64,000 bases of DNA from Thalassobius sp. Cn5-15 (GCF_022347685.1 NZ_JAKRGF010000001.1:868001-932000); one strand, 5' to 3'; positions 50,012-59,813 are shown, numbered from the stretch's first letter. A program made the numbers and translations. Notes: a model not told the origin generated them from the letters alone.

Positions 50012-51340
50012 TCAGCTTGCTTGCAACACGGCGTTACGGCGGCGCTGGAAGGACGACGGAATTTTCAGAATATCACGGTATTTCGCCACCGTGCGGCGCG
50101 CCAGATGGGTACCTTCGGAGGTGATGACCTTGGCAATCGCATCATCGCTGAGGGGGCGTGCGGGATCTTCATCCCTGACCAATTGTTGAATACGGTGACG
50201 CACGGCAGCGGCGCTTTCCCCCTCCTCGCCTTCTTCTTTGCGCAGCGAGGCAGAGAAAAGGTATTTCAGCGGGAAAGTGCCCTGCGGGGTCTGCATCAAC
50301 AGATCGGTGGTCACCCGGCTGACGGTGCTTTCATGCACGCCGATCGCCTCTGCCACATCCTTTAGCGTCATCGGGGTCAGACCTGCAGGCCCCTGCTCCA
50401 TAAACCCTGACTGACGGCGCAGAATTTCAGCGCCAACGGCCAGCGTGGTTTGGTTACGGTGTGCCACCGCACGACGCAGCCACAAAGCCACAGACAGGGT
50501 GTCGTTTACATAGTCGCCATGCGCTGGTTTCAGCTGCTGAGCCTTCTTTTCATTGACCAGAACACTGGGCAGCGTCGATTTGTTCAGGTCGACCATCCAG
50601 CCCTCTTCGCCTTTGGTGACGATCAGATCAGGGGCGCGCTGCGGCACCACAGGACCGTTAAAATCCGCGCCCGGTTTGGGGTTCAGGCTGCGCAACAGTT
50701 TCAGCGCCGGGCGCAGCTCGTCCATATCGCAATCACAGGCGCGCATCAGCGATTTCAGATCCGCGGCGGCCAGTTTTGGCAGATTGTCCAGAAGCGCGGC
50801 AAAGATCGGGGTCATCACCTCTTGATCAATCGCCTGCAGCTTCAGGCATTCTGCCAGCGAGCGGGCGAAAAGACCCGAAGGTTCAACCTGTTGCACACGG
50901 GTCAGCCATTCTTCGGCTTCCTCAGAGGTCAGACCGGTGCGCATGGCGATCACATCCAGCTCTTCACCCAACCAACCGCTTGGCTCCAGTGCTTCAAGAA
51001 AGGCGTCAGCAATCATACGGTCGCGCTGATCAGGGAACAGCATGTCGAATTGTGCCGACACATGTGCATAAAGGGAAAGGTCATGTTCTGCGATCCGGGC
51101 CAGAATATCGCCCTGATCAACCCCCGACCCGCCGCTGCGACTGCCAATACCGCGCATCGACTGCTGTTCGGCGCCGGGGCCGGGCTTTACGTCCACAAAG
51201 GGATTGTCTTCTGCTTCACTCTCAATAACCGAGGTCAGATCGACATTGCTGTACTGCAGCAGACAGATCGCTTTTTGCAGCTGCGCTGTCATGACGATCG
51301 ATTGACGCTGACCAAGGTGTTGTACTGTTGAAATTTGCAT
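50012..51340 (-). CDS. rpoN: RNA polymerase sigma-54 factor RpoN
   Basis: A 442-residue sigma-54. N-terminal region I is Gln-rich (SIVMTAQLQKAICLLQYSNVDL), followed by an acidic region II, the core-binding domain, the HTH (LKDVAEAIGVHESTVSRVTTDL) and the C-terminal RpoN box ARRTVAKYRDILKIPSS. The second of two close ATGs is chosen: AAGGAG is 6 bases upstream of it and touches the first. This copy is inside the flagellar cluster, near a sigma-54 activator and sigma-54 promoters, so it is probably a flagellum-dedicated RpoN as in Rhodobacter. Its leader forms a hairpin that covers the ribosome site. Confidence 0.95.
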   Translation of the reverse strand: MQISTVQHLGQRQSIVMTAQLQKAICLLQYSNVDLTSVIESEAEDNPFVDVKPGPGAEQQSMRGIGSRSGGSGVDQGDILARIAEHDLSLYAHVSAQFDMLFPDQRDRMIADAFLEALEPSGWLGEELDVIAMRTGLTSEEAEEWLTRVQQVEPSGLFARSLAECLKLQAIDQEVMTPIFAALLDNLPKLAAADLKSLMRACDCDMDELRPALKLLRSLNPKPGADFNGPVVPQRAPDLIVTKGEEGWMVDLNKSTLPSVLVNEKKAQQLKPAHGDYVNDTLSVALWLRRAVAHRNQTTLAVGAEILRRQSGFMEQGPAGLTPMTLKDVAEAIGVHESTVSRVTTDLLMQTPQGTFPLKYLFSASLRKEEGEEGESAAAVRHRIQQLVRDEDPARPLSDDAIAKVITSEGTHLARRTVAKYRDILKIPSSFQRRRNAVLQAS

Positions 51341-51368
51341 GAGCATCTCCTTGTCGACAAGGATGCTC
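51341..51368 (-). promoter_or_regulatory. RBS-sequestering hairpin in the rpoN leader
   Basis: In the mRNA GAGCAT-CCTTG-TCGA-CAAGG-AG-ATGCTC: 11 paired bases, a TCGA loop and a 2-base AG bulge. The Shine-Dalgarno AAGGAG (51347-51352) is half in the stem and half in the bulge, and the start codon follows directly after the 3' arm. Translation of rpoN should need this hairpin to open. Confidence 0.75.
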
Positions 51369-51421
51369 TCCATTTTAGCCCCAAACAACGTAAATCGTTT
51401 GACTTCACCTTCAGGGGGTAT

Positions 51422-51437
51422 AACAGACGAAAGTATG
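51422..51437 (-). promoter_or_regulatory. CATACTTT-type motif upstream of rpoN
   Basis: Minus-strand CATACTTTCGTCTGTT matches CATACTTTGGTCTATG upstream of the sigma-54 activator gene in 13 of 16 positions and shares CATACTTT-N-GT with the palindrome at 37110. It stands 82 bases before the rpoN start. Confidence 0.5.
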
Positions 51438-51462
51438 GGTATTTAAGTCATTGAAAAACAAA

Positions 51463-51488
51463 GAAACCGGCGCTGAAACGCCGGTTTC
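51463..51488 (-). terminator. Terminator of fliC
   Basis: GAAACCGGCG-CTGAAA-CGCCGGTTTC; the minus-strand continuation TTTGTTTTTC gives the T-run. It lies 36 bases past the fliC stop. Confidence 0.9.
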
Positions 51489-51523
51489 CTGTCGGGCTGT
51501 CAGTTTCCTGACGCCATCCCTTA

Positions 51524-53017
51524 TTAACCACGCAGCAGCTGCATTACGTTCTGCTGGCTGGAGTTGGCTTGCGCCAACATCGCGGTGGCAGCCTGGCTGA
51601 GGATCTTACCACGCGCCAGCGAGGTGGATTCCTGAGCGAAGTCCGCATCTTTCACCCCCGAACGGGCCGCTTCCACGTTTACCGTGATGTTGGTCAGGTT
51701 CGAGATGGTGCTGTCCAGACGGTTGGAAACCGCACCGAGGTCAGAACGCGATTGGTTGATCTTCTGCAGAGCCACGTCGATGGTCTTGATCGCTTTCGAA
51801 GCGCCCGCCGCAGTGGTCAGGTCGATCCCTGCAACGCTTTCCAGTGCAGAGCTGTTCGCATCAGCGCCGAAGAATTCGGTACCGTCTGCTGCACTCGAGG
51901 TGGTACCAACCGAGAAGCCTTTGGTCGAAGTCATTTCAACCTGACCGGTGATCACTGCCGAGGTCACAGCCGAAGTGGTGTCGGTCAGGGTCACGGCCGG
52001 AGTACCAGCGGCGGTGACACCGTCAGATTCCAGTGCGGTCACGGTCATCGTGGTGTCGTCAACGCCGGTGTCATAGCCGGTCAGTTCAATGTTGTTACCC
52101 TGGGTGTCGGTCAGGATAATTTCACCGTTGTTGTCACCCATGGTGGCCGAAACGCCAGTCTGACCTGCCTGTGTGTTGATCGCGTCCCGCAGACCACGAA
52201 GGTCGTTGGTGTCCGAGATGTTCACGTTCCCAATCGAGGTGCCGTTGACCTCAAAAGTGACGGTCGATGCGGCCGAGAAGCCCGACAGTTTTGCCTTCGA
52301 CACTGCGGTCGCTTCAACACCGGTCGATGCCGAGGAAGAGTTGATCGCGTCTGCCAGCGATTTGGCCGACTGGCTGGCGGTGTTGGTGATGCTTGCCGAA
52401 CCTGCGTGACCGGTTACGGTCAGAACCGCACCTGCTGCGATTTCCGATACAGCCGAACCTGCCGCCGCGGTGCCGCCAAAGGCGTTGACCGACGTGGATA
52501 CAGTGTGAGCACCGATGTCGGTCGCTGCCGCGCTGTCCACGTCAATGTTCATAACCTGACCAGAGTCAGCACCGATCTGCAGCTGACGGCCGGTGAACGA
52601 ACCATCAAGGATCTTCATGCCGTTGAAGGTGGTGTCTTTGGCAACGCGGTTGATCTCGGTGATCAGCTGGGTGCCTTCTGCCGCCAGGTTGTTACGGTCG
52701 GAAGAGGTGTTCGTGTCGTTCGCGGACTGAACAGACAGTTCACGCAGACGCTGCAGCATGTTCGAGATTTCGACGTGCGCGCCTTCGGTGGTGTCCACCA
52801 GGTTCTTACCGTCGGTGGCGTTGCGAACCGCTTGGCTCAGGCCTTTGATCTGGGCGGTCATCTTTTCCGAGATGGCCATGCCTGCCGCATCGTCTTTCGC
52901 TGCGTTGATGCGCATACCCGAGGACAGGCGCTCCATTGCAGTGGATTGTTCCATGTTCACGCGGGTCATTGTCGCTTGTGCCGACAGCGCGCCAATATTG
53001 GTATTAATGGTAGTCAT
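51524..53017 (-). CDS. fliC: Flagellin FliC
   Basis: A 497-residue filament protein. The conserved N-terminal D0/D1 runs from [21 protein letters not shown] to about 170 ([34 protein letters not shown]), the C-terminal D1/D0 from about 400 ([43 protein letters not shown]). The variable centre (170-390) is Thr/Ala/Ser/Gly-rich and would be the exposed D2/D3 part. It is monocistronic, divergent from motA. No flaF or flbT is adjacent. A 5' leader of about 80 bases with GGAGAC precedes the start; I cannot place a sigma-28 box with confidence. Confidence 0.96.
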   Translation of the reverse strand: MTTINTNIGALSAQATMTRVNMEQSTAMERLSSGMRINAAKDDAAGMAISEKMTAQIKGLSQAVRNATDGKNLVDTTEGAHVEISNMLQRLRELSVQSANDTNTSSDRNNLAAEGTQLITEINRVAKDTTFNGMKILDGSFTGRQLQIGADSGQVMNIDVDSAAATDIGAHTVSTSVNAFGGTAAAGSAVSEIAAGAVLTVTGHAGSASITNTASQSAKSLADAINSSSASTGVEATAVSKAKLSGFSAASTVTFEVNGTSIGNVNISDTNDLRGLRDAINTQAGQTGVSATMGDNNGEIILTDTQGNNIELTGYDTGVDDTTMTVTALESDGVTAAGTPAVTLTDTTSAVTSAVITGQVEMTSTKGFSVGTTSSAADGTEFFGADANSSALESVAGIDLTTAAGASKAIKTIDVALQKINQSRSDLGAVSNRLDSTISNLTNITVNVEAARSGVKDADFAQESTSLARGKILSQAATAMLAQANSSQQNVMQLLRG

Positions 53018-53222
53018 GGCCGTCTCCTTGGCTGTAAATCAGTTTGCGCTCAGTTGCGCTTGTAATTGGGAACGTCCGGTGGCGAAAAAGTTTAAAGAAA
53101 ATCGCGAAAAAGAGATTTAGCTACTGTTTTTAAACGATTTTTTATAGAACCCAAAAACAGCGCCAGAATTCAGGGGCGGTTTTTCCTATATATATGTATC
53201 GCAAAATCAGCCGCTTTGACGG

Positions 53223-53239
53223 TTGGTACGGCTCTTGCA
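53223..53239 (+). promoter_or_regulatory. Sigma-54 promoter of motAB
   Basis: TTGGTACGGCTCTTGCA has GG-N10-GC and matches TGGCACG-N4-TTGC with one change. It is 34 bases before the motA ATG. Confidence 0.88.
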
Positions 53240-53272
53240 GACCCAATCGCGTACAGTGATTGGAGCAATAGC

Positions 53273-54034
53273 ATGGATCTCGCATCCCTTATCGGACTTC
53301 TGGGGGCATTGGGCATGATCGCCGGCTCGATGATCGCCGCAGGCGGTATCGGTCCTTTTATCGACGTCCCCTCCCTTCTCATCGTTTTCGGCGGTTCCTT
53401 CTTCGCCGTGATGTTCACCGCCCCGATGGGCACCTTCCTTGGCAGCTTTGGGTCGATGGCCAAAGCGTTCATGCCAAAGGCCCCCAAACACCCCGCCCTA
53501 GTGGAAACCATGGTGGAGCTGTCAGACGTGGCCCGCAAAGAGGGCATGATGGCACTGGAAAGCAAAGAGGTGCCGGACAAGTTCTTTGAAAAGGGTTTGC
53601 AGATGCTGGTGGACGGGGCGGATGAATCCAAAATGGTCAAGCAGCTGGAAGCAGAAATCAAGGCGATGAAAACCCGCCATGAAAATGCTCAGTCGGTGAT
53701 CAAATCCTGGATCGACATCGCACCCGCGATGGGGATGATCGGGACGCTGATCGGTCTGGTGCAGATGCTTGGCAACATGGCCGACCCCAAGGCGATTGGC
53801 CCCGCGATGGCGGTTGCGTTGCTGACGACGCTTTATGGTGCGTTTCTGGCCAACGTGATCTTCGGCCCGATCAACTCCAAGCTGGAGGTCTACAGCGCAG
53901 ATGAGGTGATCTACCGCGAATTGGTGGTTGAGGGTCTAACCAACATCGCCCGCGGAGAATCTGGGCGCAATGTGCAGGATCAGATGGTGGCCTCGCTGCC
54001 GCCCAAGGTCGCCGCCAAGATGTTAGCCGCTTAG
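53273..54034 (+). CDS. motA: Flagellar motor stator protein MotA (PomA type)
   Basis: 253 residues with four membrane helices. The sequence is of the short PomA type: MDLASLIGLLGALGMIAG, FIDVPSLLIVFGGSFFAVMF, VARKEGMMALE, and the highly conserved DIAPAMGMIGTLIGLVQML, DPKAIGPAMAVALLTTLYGAFLANVIFGPI (in parts). In Vibrio this stator is Na+-driven, so a sodium motor is likely in this marine bacterium; ion use cannot be proven here. The ATG follows GGAG. Confidence 0.93.
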   Translation: MDLASLIGLLGALGMIAGSMIAAGGIGPFIDVPSLLIVFGGSFFAVMFTAPMGTFLGSFGSMAKAFMPKAPKHPALVETMVELSDVARKEGMMALESKEVPDKFFEKGLQMLVDGADESKMVKQLEAEIKAMKTRHENAQSVIKSWIDIAPAMGMIGTLIGLVQMLGNMADPKAIGPAMAVALLTTLYGAFLANVIFGPINSKLEVYSADEVIYRELVVEGLTNIARGESGRNVQDQMVASLPPKVAAKMLAA

Positions 54035-54116
54035 CGATCCTAAATCCCCCCTGCCCGCCTGACACTGATCCGGCGGGCAACACCGCCCCTGATAAGAGAC
54101 ACCAAAGGCACGTATC

Positions 54117-55475
54117 ATGGCAAAGAAACCCATCCCCCTTCCCGTGCTCCCGGTAGAGGAACCGAAACAGGAAGAACCGCCCAAGTGCCCGCCGGTGGGT
54201 GCGCCTGCGTGGATGGCAACCTTTGCCGACATCGCTATCCTGCTAATGGCGTTCTTCGTGCTTATTCTGTCCTTTGCGGAATTTAACCAGCCCAAGTTTA
54301 AAATGATCGCCGGCTCCCTACGCGAAAGCTTCGGTGTGCAGCGGGATATTCCAGTGGTCGAACAGCCGCGCGGTACAACTGTGCTGGAACTGAAATTCTC
54401 TCCCTCCTCGGAACCATCTATCACCAAAGAGCTGACGCAGGACACCACCACCACCGAGCAACCCAAGATACGGTCAGACGTGGATGATCAACAAAGCCGC
54501 TCGGATCACGATTCCAAACAGGCTGGCGAAGAAGGCAAAAGCGATGAGGAAAAGCGCGATGAAATGCGTCAAGAACTGGCGCAGCTGCTGAAACAGGCGC
54601 TGGAGCAGGGTGAGCTGACCGCTAAGGTCGAGGATGATCAGGTGGTTCTGGACTATCAGCCCGCCTCAGGTGGCGAAGGATCGCTGGATCAAACTGCATC
54701 AGGCGAAGGCGGCACTGATCAGTCGATTTCCGAAAACCGCTTCCTCGCCGAGGAACGTGCGCTGCAACAGCAACAGGCCCAACAGGCCGCCAACAATAGT
54801 GCGACAGATCAGCAGGACGGGTTGCCGCAAACGGATCCGCTGACCGGCCTGCCGCGCAGTGATGCCGACAGCGGCCTGCCCCAAACCGCCGACGCCACCA
54901 CTGCCCAGCAAAGCGAAGAGGCCCTGATGGCCGAATTGATTGATCGTCTGAACGATGTGGCCCGCGACGCGATGCAGGCCACGGAGGACGGCGATCAGGG
55001 TGGGACCGCCGGGGATGGTGGCCGCGAACAGGCAGGCATTGCCGCTGAACGCCTGGCCGCATCGCTGCACCGTGAATTGGGCGAAGGTCTGGTTGAGGTG
55101 GAACAGCGCGACGGCAAGGTCTTTGTCACCGTGGGCGCAGGCGGCGCCTTCCCCTCCGGCACCGCAGATCTAACCCAGGGTGCACGAGAGATTATGGACC
55201 GTATCGCCTTTGCCGCGATGAATGATGCCTCCAGCATCACTGTCACGGGGCATACAGATGACGTGCCTGTCTCTGCCGGGTCGCAGTTCCGCGACAACTG
55301 GGGACTTGCCGCGGCACGTTCCGCCAGCGTGGTGCGCGAACTGGCCGGATCCGGTCTGATTGATCCGGCGCAACTGACCGCCACATCGATGGGCGAAAGC
55401 CAACCAGTTGCCGACAACGCAACTGCGGCAGGCCGCGAAGAAAACCGCCGGATAGAAATTGAGATCAGCTATTGA
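54117..55475 (+). CDS. motB: Flagellar motor stator protein MotB (PomB type, long linker)
   Basis: 452 residues. One membrane helix with the ion-binding Asp38 in TFADIAILLMAFFVLILSF, preceded by the PomB-like CPPVGAPAWM. The plug/following part IAGSLRESFGVQ also fits PomB. The C-terminal OmpA domain binding peptidoglycan has GAFPSGTADL, TVTGHTDDVPVSAG and RAASAS-type end (ARSASVVRELAG). The linker of about 105-330, acidic and Gln-rich, makes it some 140 residues longer than PomB. It follows motA by 82 bases and has no separate promoter. Confidence 0.93.
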   Translation: MAKKPIPLPVLPVEEPKQEEPPKCPPVGAPAWMATFADIAILLMAFFVLILSFAEFNQPKFKMIAGSLRESFGVQRDIPVVEQPRGTTVLELKFSPSSEPSITKELTQDTTTTEQPKIRSDVDDQQSRSDHDSKQAGEEGKSDEEKRDEMRQELAQLLKQALEQGELTAKVEDDQVVLDYQPASGGEGSLDQTASGEGGTDQSISENRFLAEERALQQQQAQQAANNSATDQQDGLPQTDPLTGLPRSDADSGLPQTADATTAQQSEEALMAELIDRLNDVARDAMQATEDGDQGGTAGDGGREQAGIAAERLAASLHRELGEGLVEVEQRDGKVFVTVGAGGAFPSGTADLTQGAREIMDRIAFAAMNDASSITVTGHTDDVPVSAGSQFRDNWGLAAARSASVVRELAGSGLIDPAQLTATSMGESQPVADNATAAGREENRRIEIEISY

Positions 55476-55521
55476 TCCGCCACCCCACCCCCGCGCCGAA
55501 AGCTTGCGTGCGGGGGCGGAT
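55475..55521 (+). other. Compound stem-loop between motB and fliD
   Basis: Nested arms ATCCGCC/GGCGGAT and CCCCCGC/GCGGGGG, immediately after the motB stop and followed by TTT. It may end motAB transcripts partly. A smaller paired element (CCGGT...ACCGG) overlaps the fliD leader at 55541-55562. Confidence 0.6.
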
Positions 55522-55570
55522 TTAAACAAAACACCACACCGGTCGTTTCTTAAGGAAACCGGAGAGCACC

Positions 55571-57238
55571 ATGTCTGATATCCTATCAGCCCTTAATACC
55601 AACGGGTCGGGCCTGAACATCTCAGAGCTCGCACGCAATCTTGCCTCGGCCGAGGTAGAGCCGCGCAAAAACATTATTGAGCGTCGCCAGACAGAAACCG
55701 AGGTCTCGATCTCGGCGCTCGGCGAAGCACGGATGAAAATGCAGGAGTTGAACGACGCCCTCGGTGTGATCAGCCGCGACCCGATTTTGCAAACCAAGTC
55801 CTCAAATGATGGCATCAATGCAATTGTCGCCGACACCACCAAAGTCGAAGCCGGTAGCGAAAGCATCAACGTGCTGGCATTAGCACGGGAACAGGTGCTG
55901 GAATTCAAAGGTTTCTCTTCCGAATCTGCCACGGTGCAGGCGGGCACCGTCACGATTGATTTCGGCGTCTGGACCGCAGATGATCCGCCGGTCTTCTACG
56001 CAGGCGAGCGCCCCGGTTTTGACATGATTGTGCCCGAAGGTGGCACACTGCAGGATCTGGCGCAGCAATTTGACAGCATCAGCGGTGTCACCGCATCGGT
56101 GATTGATGTGGGTGACGGCACCTATACGCTGGGTATTCTGTCAGACACCGGCGGCCAAAACAGCATGCGTTTCACCGTCAATGCAACTGGTGCGGCGGCA
56201 GACGCGGCGCTGGCGGATCTGGATACATCAACCACCATCAGCGACCATCAGGTGCGCGCTGCCTCTGACGCGGTTCTGGAATACAACGGCATTCAGGTGT
56301 TCCGCTCGACCAACCGTGTGGACGATCTGATCGACGGCGTCGAACTGGAACTGCTGGGCGTGACCGGCGGAGCGGCCACCATCACCACCGACGTTGACGC
56401 CGAAGACATCTACGCCCGTGCCGAAGTGTTGATCGCCAAGGTAAATGAGACACTAGAATGGTTGGACGAACAGACCACCCGAGGCGTGATTGAAGGCACC
56501 GAGGCTGGCGCTCTTGCGGGGGAAAGCTCGATCGAGGGGATCAAAAATTCGCTCCGTTCCTATCTGCGCACTGAGATCGAAGGCTTTGGCGACGACAACG
56601 GCTATCTGTCTAACTTCGGCATCACCATGCAGCGAGACGGCCGCCTCGCGCTGGAGAAGGACAATCAGGACAATGAACTGATCAAACAGTATATCGCCGA
56701 CGATCCACAACGTTTTGCCGCGCTGTTTGAATCGCAAGTCACAACCGACAATGGCGCCGTCACCGTGGCAGGCCGCCCAACGTCCACCGCGACCAGCGGC
56801 ACCTTTGAGTTTACCCGCGACCCCAACACTGGCGACGCCTATCTGGGCACCGCCAAACTGGAAAGCCTGTTTCCAGGGGATGGCGTGACATTCTACATCG
56901 TGCCCTCGGGGCCGATGTCAGGCCTGTCGCTGACCGTGCCCGATGGCACCGACGAATTTGAACTGACCTACGGGCGCAACTTCACTTCGGGCCTGATTGA
57001 GCGGATCAACGGCCTCTTGGACAGCGACAATGCGCTCAGCTCCCGCGAAGCCGAACTGGAAGCGTCGGTCGAAGTGAACGAGCTGGAAATCGAGCGGATG
57101 GACGCCAAATACGAGGCACTGGAAGCCCGCTACCGTTCCCGTTTCACCGCGATGGAGCAAATGGTGACACAGCTCAACAGCACCGGTTCGTATATCACCG
57201 CCCTACTGGACGCACAGGCAGCTGCCGCGCGTGGGTAA
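55571..57238 (+). CDS. fliD: Flagellar filament cap protein FliD
   Basis: A 555-residue hook-associated protein 2. The N-terminal HAP2_N (LSALNTNGSGLNISELARNLASAEVEPRKNIIERRQTE, in parts) and the C-terminal coiled coil with ERMDAKYEALEARYRSRFTAMEQMVTQLNSTGSYI are diagnostic. It caps the filament and assists flagellin polymerisation. ATG follows GGAG. It is the last motility gene before an MFS/LysR insert. Confidence 0.93.
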   Translation: MSDILSALNTNGSGLNISELARNLASAEVEPRKNIIERRQTETEVSISALGEARMKMQELNDALGVISRDPILQTKSSNDGINAIVADTTKVEAGSESINVLALAREQVLEFKGFSSESATVQAGTVTIDFGVWTADDPPVFYAGERPGFDMIVPEGGTLQDLAQQFDSISGVTASVIDVGDGTYTLGILSDTGGQNSMRFTVNATGAAADAALADLDTSTTISDHQVRAASDAVLEYNGIQVFRSTNRVDDLIDGVELELLGVTGGAATITTDVDAEDIYARAEVLIAKVNETLEWLDEQTTRGVIEGTEAGALAGESSIEGIKNSLRSYLRTEIEGFGDDNGYLSNFGITMQRDGRLALEKDNQDNELIKQYIADDPQRFAALFESQVTTDNGAVTVAGRPTSTATSGTFEFTRDPNTGDAYLGTAKLESLFPGDGVTFYIVPSGPMSGLSLTVPDGTDEFELTYGRNFTSGLIERINGLLDSDNALSSREAELEASVEVNELEIERMDAKYEALEARYRSRFTAMEQMVTQLNSTGSYITALLDAQAAAARG

Positions 57239-57436
57239 ATAGCACAAGCGGCTAGGTGGGCACGCCCCGCAGGGTAGTGTGTGTGACAGGCGAACAAAGT
57301 TTCTATAGCCGCCGCATCTACGAATGGCAACATTGGCCTGAACCGGTCATTTATTCCGATGACTAAATAGCCGTAGAGCGGGACGAAGCACCATTTCGCT
57401 GCAGCGGCCCCAAGGTCCGCTTTCGGTGAGATGCCT

Positions 57437-58684
57437 TCAATCGAGCCTCACTGTGGTATCGGCCTTGAGGCACAAATTCCAGTATCCGATCAACGCTGCT
57501 CCAATCACTGCCGCCATGCAGCCAAATGCAATCTGGAAGGCGTTTTCCTCGGTAACGCCGATACCACGCGCGAGGTCCAGTACGAGACCGAATGCAGTCT
57601 GCATCACCGGAATTGCTCCGGTCGCTATCAGGAGCTTGAGCGCATTTGCGCGGCCAAAAGCTGCGGCGGGAACTGCATCTCTGAGTTGGACCCCCAACGG
57701 TATGTAAAACTGCTGAAGGAAAACGGAGCCTCCCATCAAGATAAGCGCCGCCCAAACTGGCGGTGATGGTAATAACGCAAGCGTGACGAGACATGTCGCT
57801 GATCCAAGAGCCGTCAGTAAAACGACACCGCTACGCCCTCGCCCTATGCGATCTATCCGACCGAAGACGAAACCGGCTGCGATTGTCGTAGCGAACAATC
57901 CCATGAGAGCTTGGCCCGAAGTCTCAGGACTGAGGCCGTGAACATCCTGAAGATATGGCCCGCCCCAAAGTCCCGTAATCGTGACAATCGGCGCATAGGT
58001 CACTGCTCCGAGGCACAACACACCCCGGAGTTTGCGGCCTCGCAACAGAGCGAAGAAGCTAATATCAGAATGAGTATGGTCGGGTGATGCTGGCTTCGCG
58101 TCCGGCAATAAAGTGGACACAATGATCATCACAAAAACGGCCAAACCGGCACCAACACCGAAGACCAGCCGCCATGAAAAACTCTCGAGGGCAACGGCCA
58201 ATGGCCAGGTTCCAACCAGACCTCCAATTCCGCCCAAAGTTACAAGGAGTCCGGAGGCATACCCATAATCTCCTGATGGCAGATTCTGTGCCAATGCCAT
58301 CTGGACGCTTGCACCAGTCGCGGCAAGGCCTGCACCAATCAGAACGCGGGCTAAGATAAGTGTTGGCCAAGTGCCGTTGTTCAGATCAGGTGCAATCGCA
58401 AAGAGCGCAGTCCCGAGAGCGACAAGGGCAAGGGCGTAGAGCAGGACATGTCTAGGGCCGAAGCGGTCAAGCGCGACTCCAGCGGGCGCTTGAGATACCA
58501 AGGTAGCGGCAAACATGGCTGCAACCAACACACCCAACGCCGTCGCGGGAATACTCAAAGTCTCAGTCAGAACGGGTCCAAACACACTTCCCGATGCCCG
58601 TTGAAACTGCCCTAAGGCGAATACAGAAATGCAGGCGACAAGAAGCGGAATTGCATTTTTCGCAGAGTTCATCTCGGATTTCAT
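57437..58684 (-). CDS. MFS transporter
   Basis: 415 residues with about 12 membrane helices. The first helix pair and the motif ALDRFGPRHVLL (motif A type G-x-x-x-D-R-x-G) in loop 2-3 are visible. Helices are regularly spaced with no insert. The last 15 residues (LKADTTVRLD) lie beyond the last helix. Substrate unknown; drug or small acid efflux/uptake possible. It is divergent from a LysR gene. Together they interrupt the flagellar genes. The 200 bases before it (57239-57436) hold no gene I can see. Confidence 0.88.
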   Translation of the reverse strand: MKSEMNSAKNAIPLLVACISVFALGQFQRASGSVFGPVLTETLSIPATALGVLVAAMFAATLVSQAPAGVALDRFGPRHVLLYALALVALGTALFAIAPDLNNGTWPTLILARVLIGAGLAATGASVQMALAQNLPSGDYGYASGLLVTLGGIGGLVGTWPLAVALESFSWRLVFGVGAGLAVFVMIIVSTLLPDAKPASPDHTHSDISFFALLRGRKLRGVLCLGAVTYAPIVTITGLWGGPYLQDVHGLSPETSGQALMGLFATTIAAGFVFGRIDRIGRGRSGVVLLTALGSATCLVTLALLPSPPVWAALILMGGSVFLQQFYIPLGVQLRDAVPAAAFGRANALKLLIATGAIPVMQTAFGLVLDLARGIGVTEENAFQIAFGCMAAVIGAALIGYWNLCLKADTTVRLD

Positions 58685-58756
58685 GTTGCGGGTCTATCGC
58701 AGTCTCCGAGACCAAGATAATATCAATAAAATCTCAGATGATATAATGGTTGGATC

Positions 58757-59623
58757 ATGTGTTATGTGCTCGATCACCGTCTCCTCCGTCATTTTGTTGC
58801 CGTGGCTCACGCGGGTGGGCTCAGAGCGGGCGCTTCCGCGTTGAACATGAGCCAACCGCCACTGTCACGGACGATCAGTGAATTGGAAGCTGGATTGGGG
58901 GTCGCGGTTTTTGAACGTTCGAAAAGTGGCGTATCACTTACCGATGCTGGCCGCATTCTATTGGAAGAGGCCGAAGATATTCTCGCTGCACTTGACCGCG
59001 CAGAAGCCCGCGTAAGCCGTATGGGGAGGCAGGCGCGGCCATTGCGCGTTGGTTTCGTGTCGGCTGCGCTTGATGCGCACTTGCCGGACCTTCTGTCGCG
59101 CATTGCCGGGAAAGGCTGGCCCGCCCCGCAACTCATAGAGGTTTCTTCCGACCCGCTGGCAAAAGCCATCGCGCGCGCGGAACTGGATCTGGGGTTTCTA
59201 CACCCGCCTGTTGATGTCGCGGCGGGTCTTACCATTGCCCCTCTCGGTGAGGAGGGATTTTGCGTCGCCCTTCGGAAGGGGCACCCCTTGAGCGAATGCG
59301 ACAGCATTCGGACATCTGATCTGACGAAGTATCCACTTGTCCTTTTCCCAAAGTCGCAAGGGCCGGTACTACATGCAGCAATCAAAGGAGCTATTGCTCC
59401 CGACAGCGATCTGGAAGTGGCGGCAGAGGCAGCACGCAGCCATACCCAACTGGCTCTCGTCGCTGCCGGAGCAGGGATTGGCCTGATTGGCGACTCTGTT
59501 GGACGAACGATCAGTTATGATGGCGTAGTAACACGCCGCTGGACTGATCGGCCAAAGGCGGTTGCACTACAAAACGCGATCTTGGGGGCGGACGCCTTAA
59601 TGGCTGATCTCGGATACATCTGA
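58757..59623 (+). CDS. LysR-family transcriptional regulator
   Basis: 288 residues. HTH: LLRHFVAVAHAGGLRAGASALNMSQPPLSRTISELE (in parts LRAGASALNMSQPPLSRTI), followed by LGVAVFERSKSGVSLT. The effector domain starts near 93 with PLRVGFVSAALDAH and has GAGIGLIGDSVG. It is divergent from the MFS gene by 72 bases, so it probably controls that transporter. No flagellar link is seen. Confidence 0.9.
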   Translation: MCYVLDHRLLRHFVAVAHAGGLRAGASALNMSQPPLSRTISELEAGLGVAVFERSKSGVSLTDAGRILLEEAEDILAALDRAEARVSRMGRQARPLRVGFVSAALDAHLPDLLSRIAGKGWPAPQLIEVSSDPLAKAIARAELDLGFLHPPVDVAAGLTIAPLGEEGFCVALRKGHPLSECDSIRTSDLTKYPLVLFPKSQGPVLHAAIKGAIAPDSDLEVAAEAARSHTQLALVAAGAGIGLIGDSVGRTISYDGVVTRRWTDRPKAVALQNAILGADALMADLGYI

Positions 59624-59813
59624 TTTCCCAAGACCGGACATTGGTGCGCCGTGCAGCATTGGTCACTCTGGGCTCGAAGCCGACATTTTCTGCACCATCA
59701 CGATTGTCTGCTGGTCGAGTACAGCACCAAGCTTTGCTAAGTCCGCTTCCCGCGGGCGAAAGCTATTCAAACACCCAAAGGCATCAAACGAAACAAACCT
59801 ACCGCCCCCTTCC

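Noticed and set aside
51569-53065. Long plus-strand frame opposite fliC
   Set aside because: Arg/Gly/Cys-rich shadow of flagellin codons; fliC on the minus strand is certain.
53018-53110. Sigma-28 promoter for fliC
   Set aside because: TTTAAACTTT is present upstream on the minus strand, but no GCCGATAA-like -10 stands at the right distance; not called.
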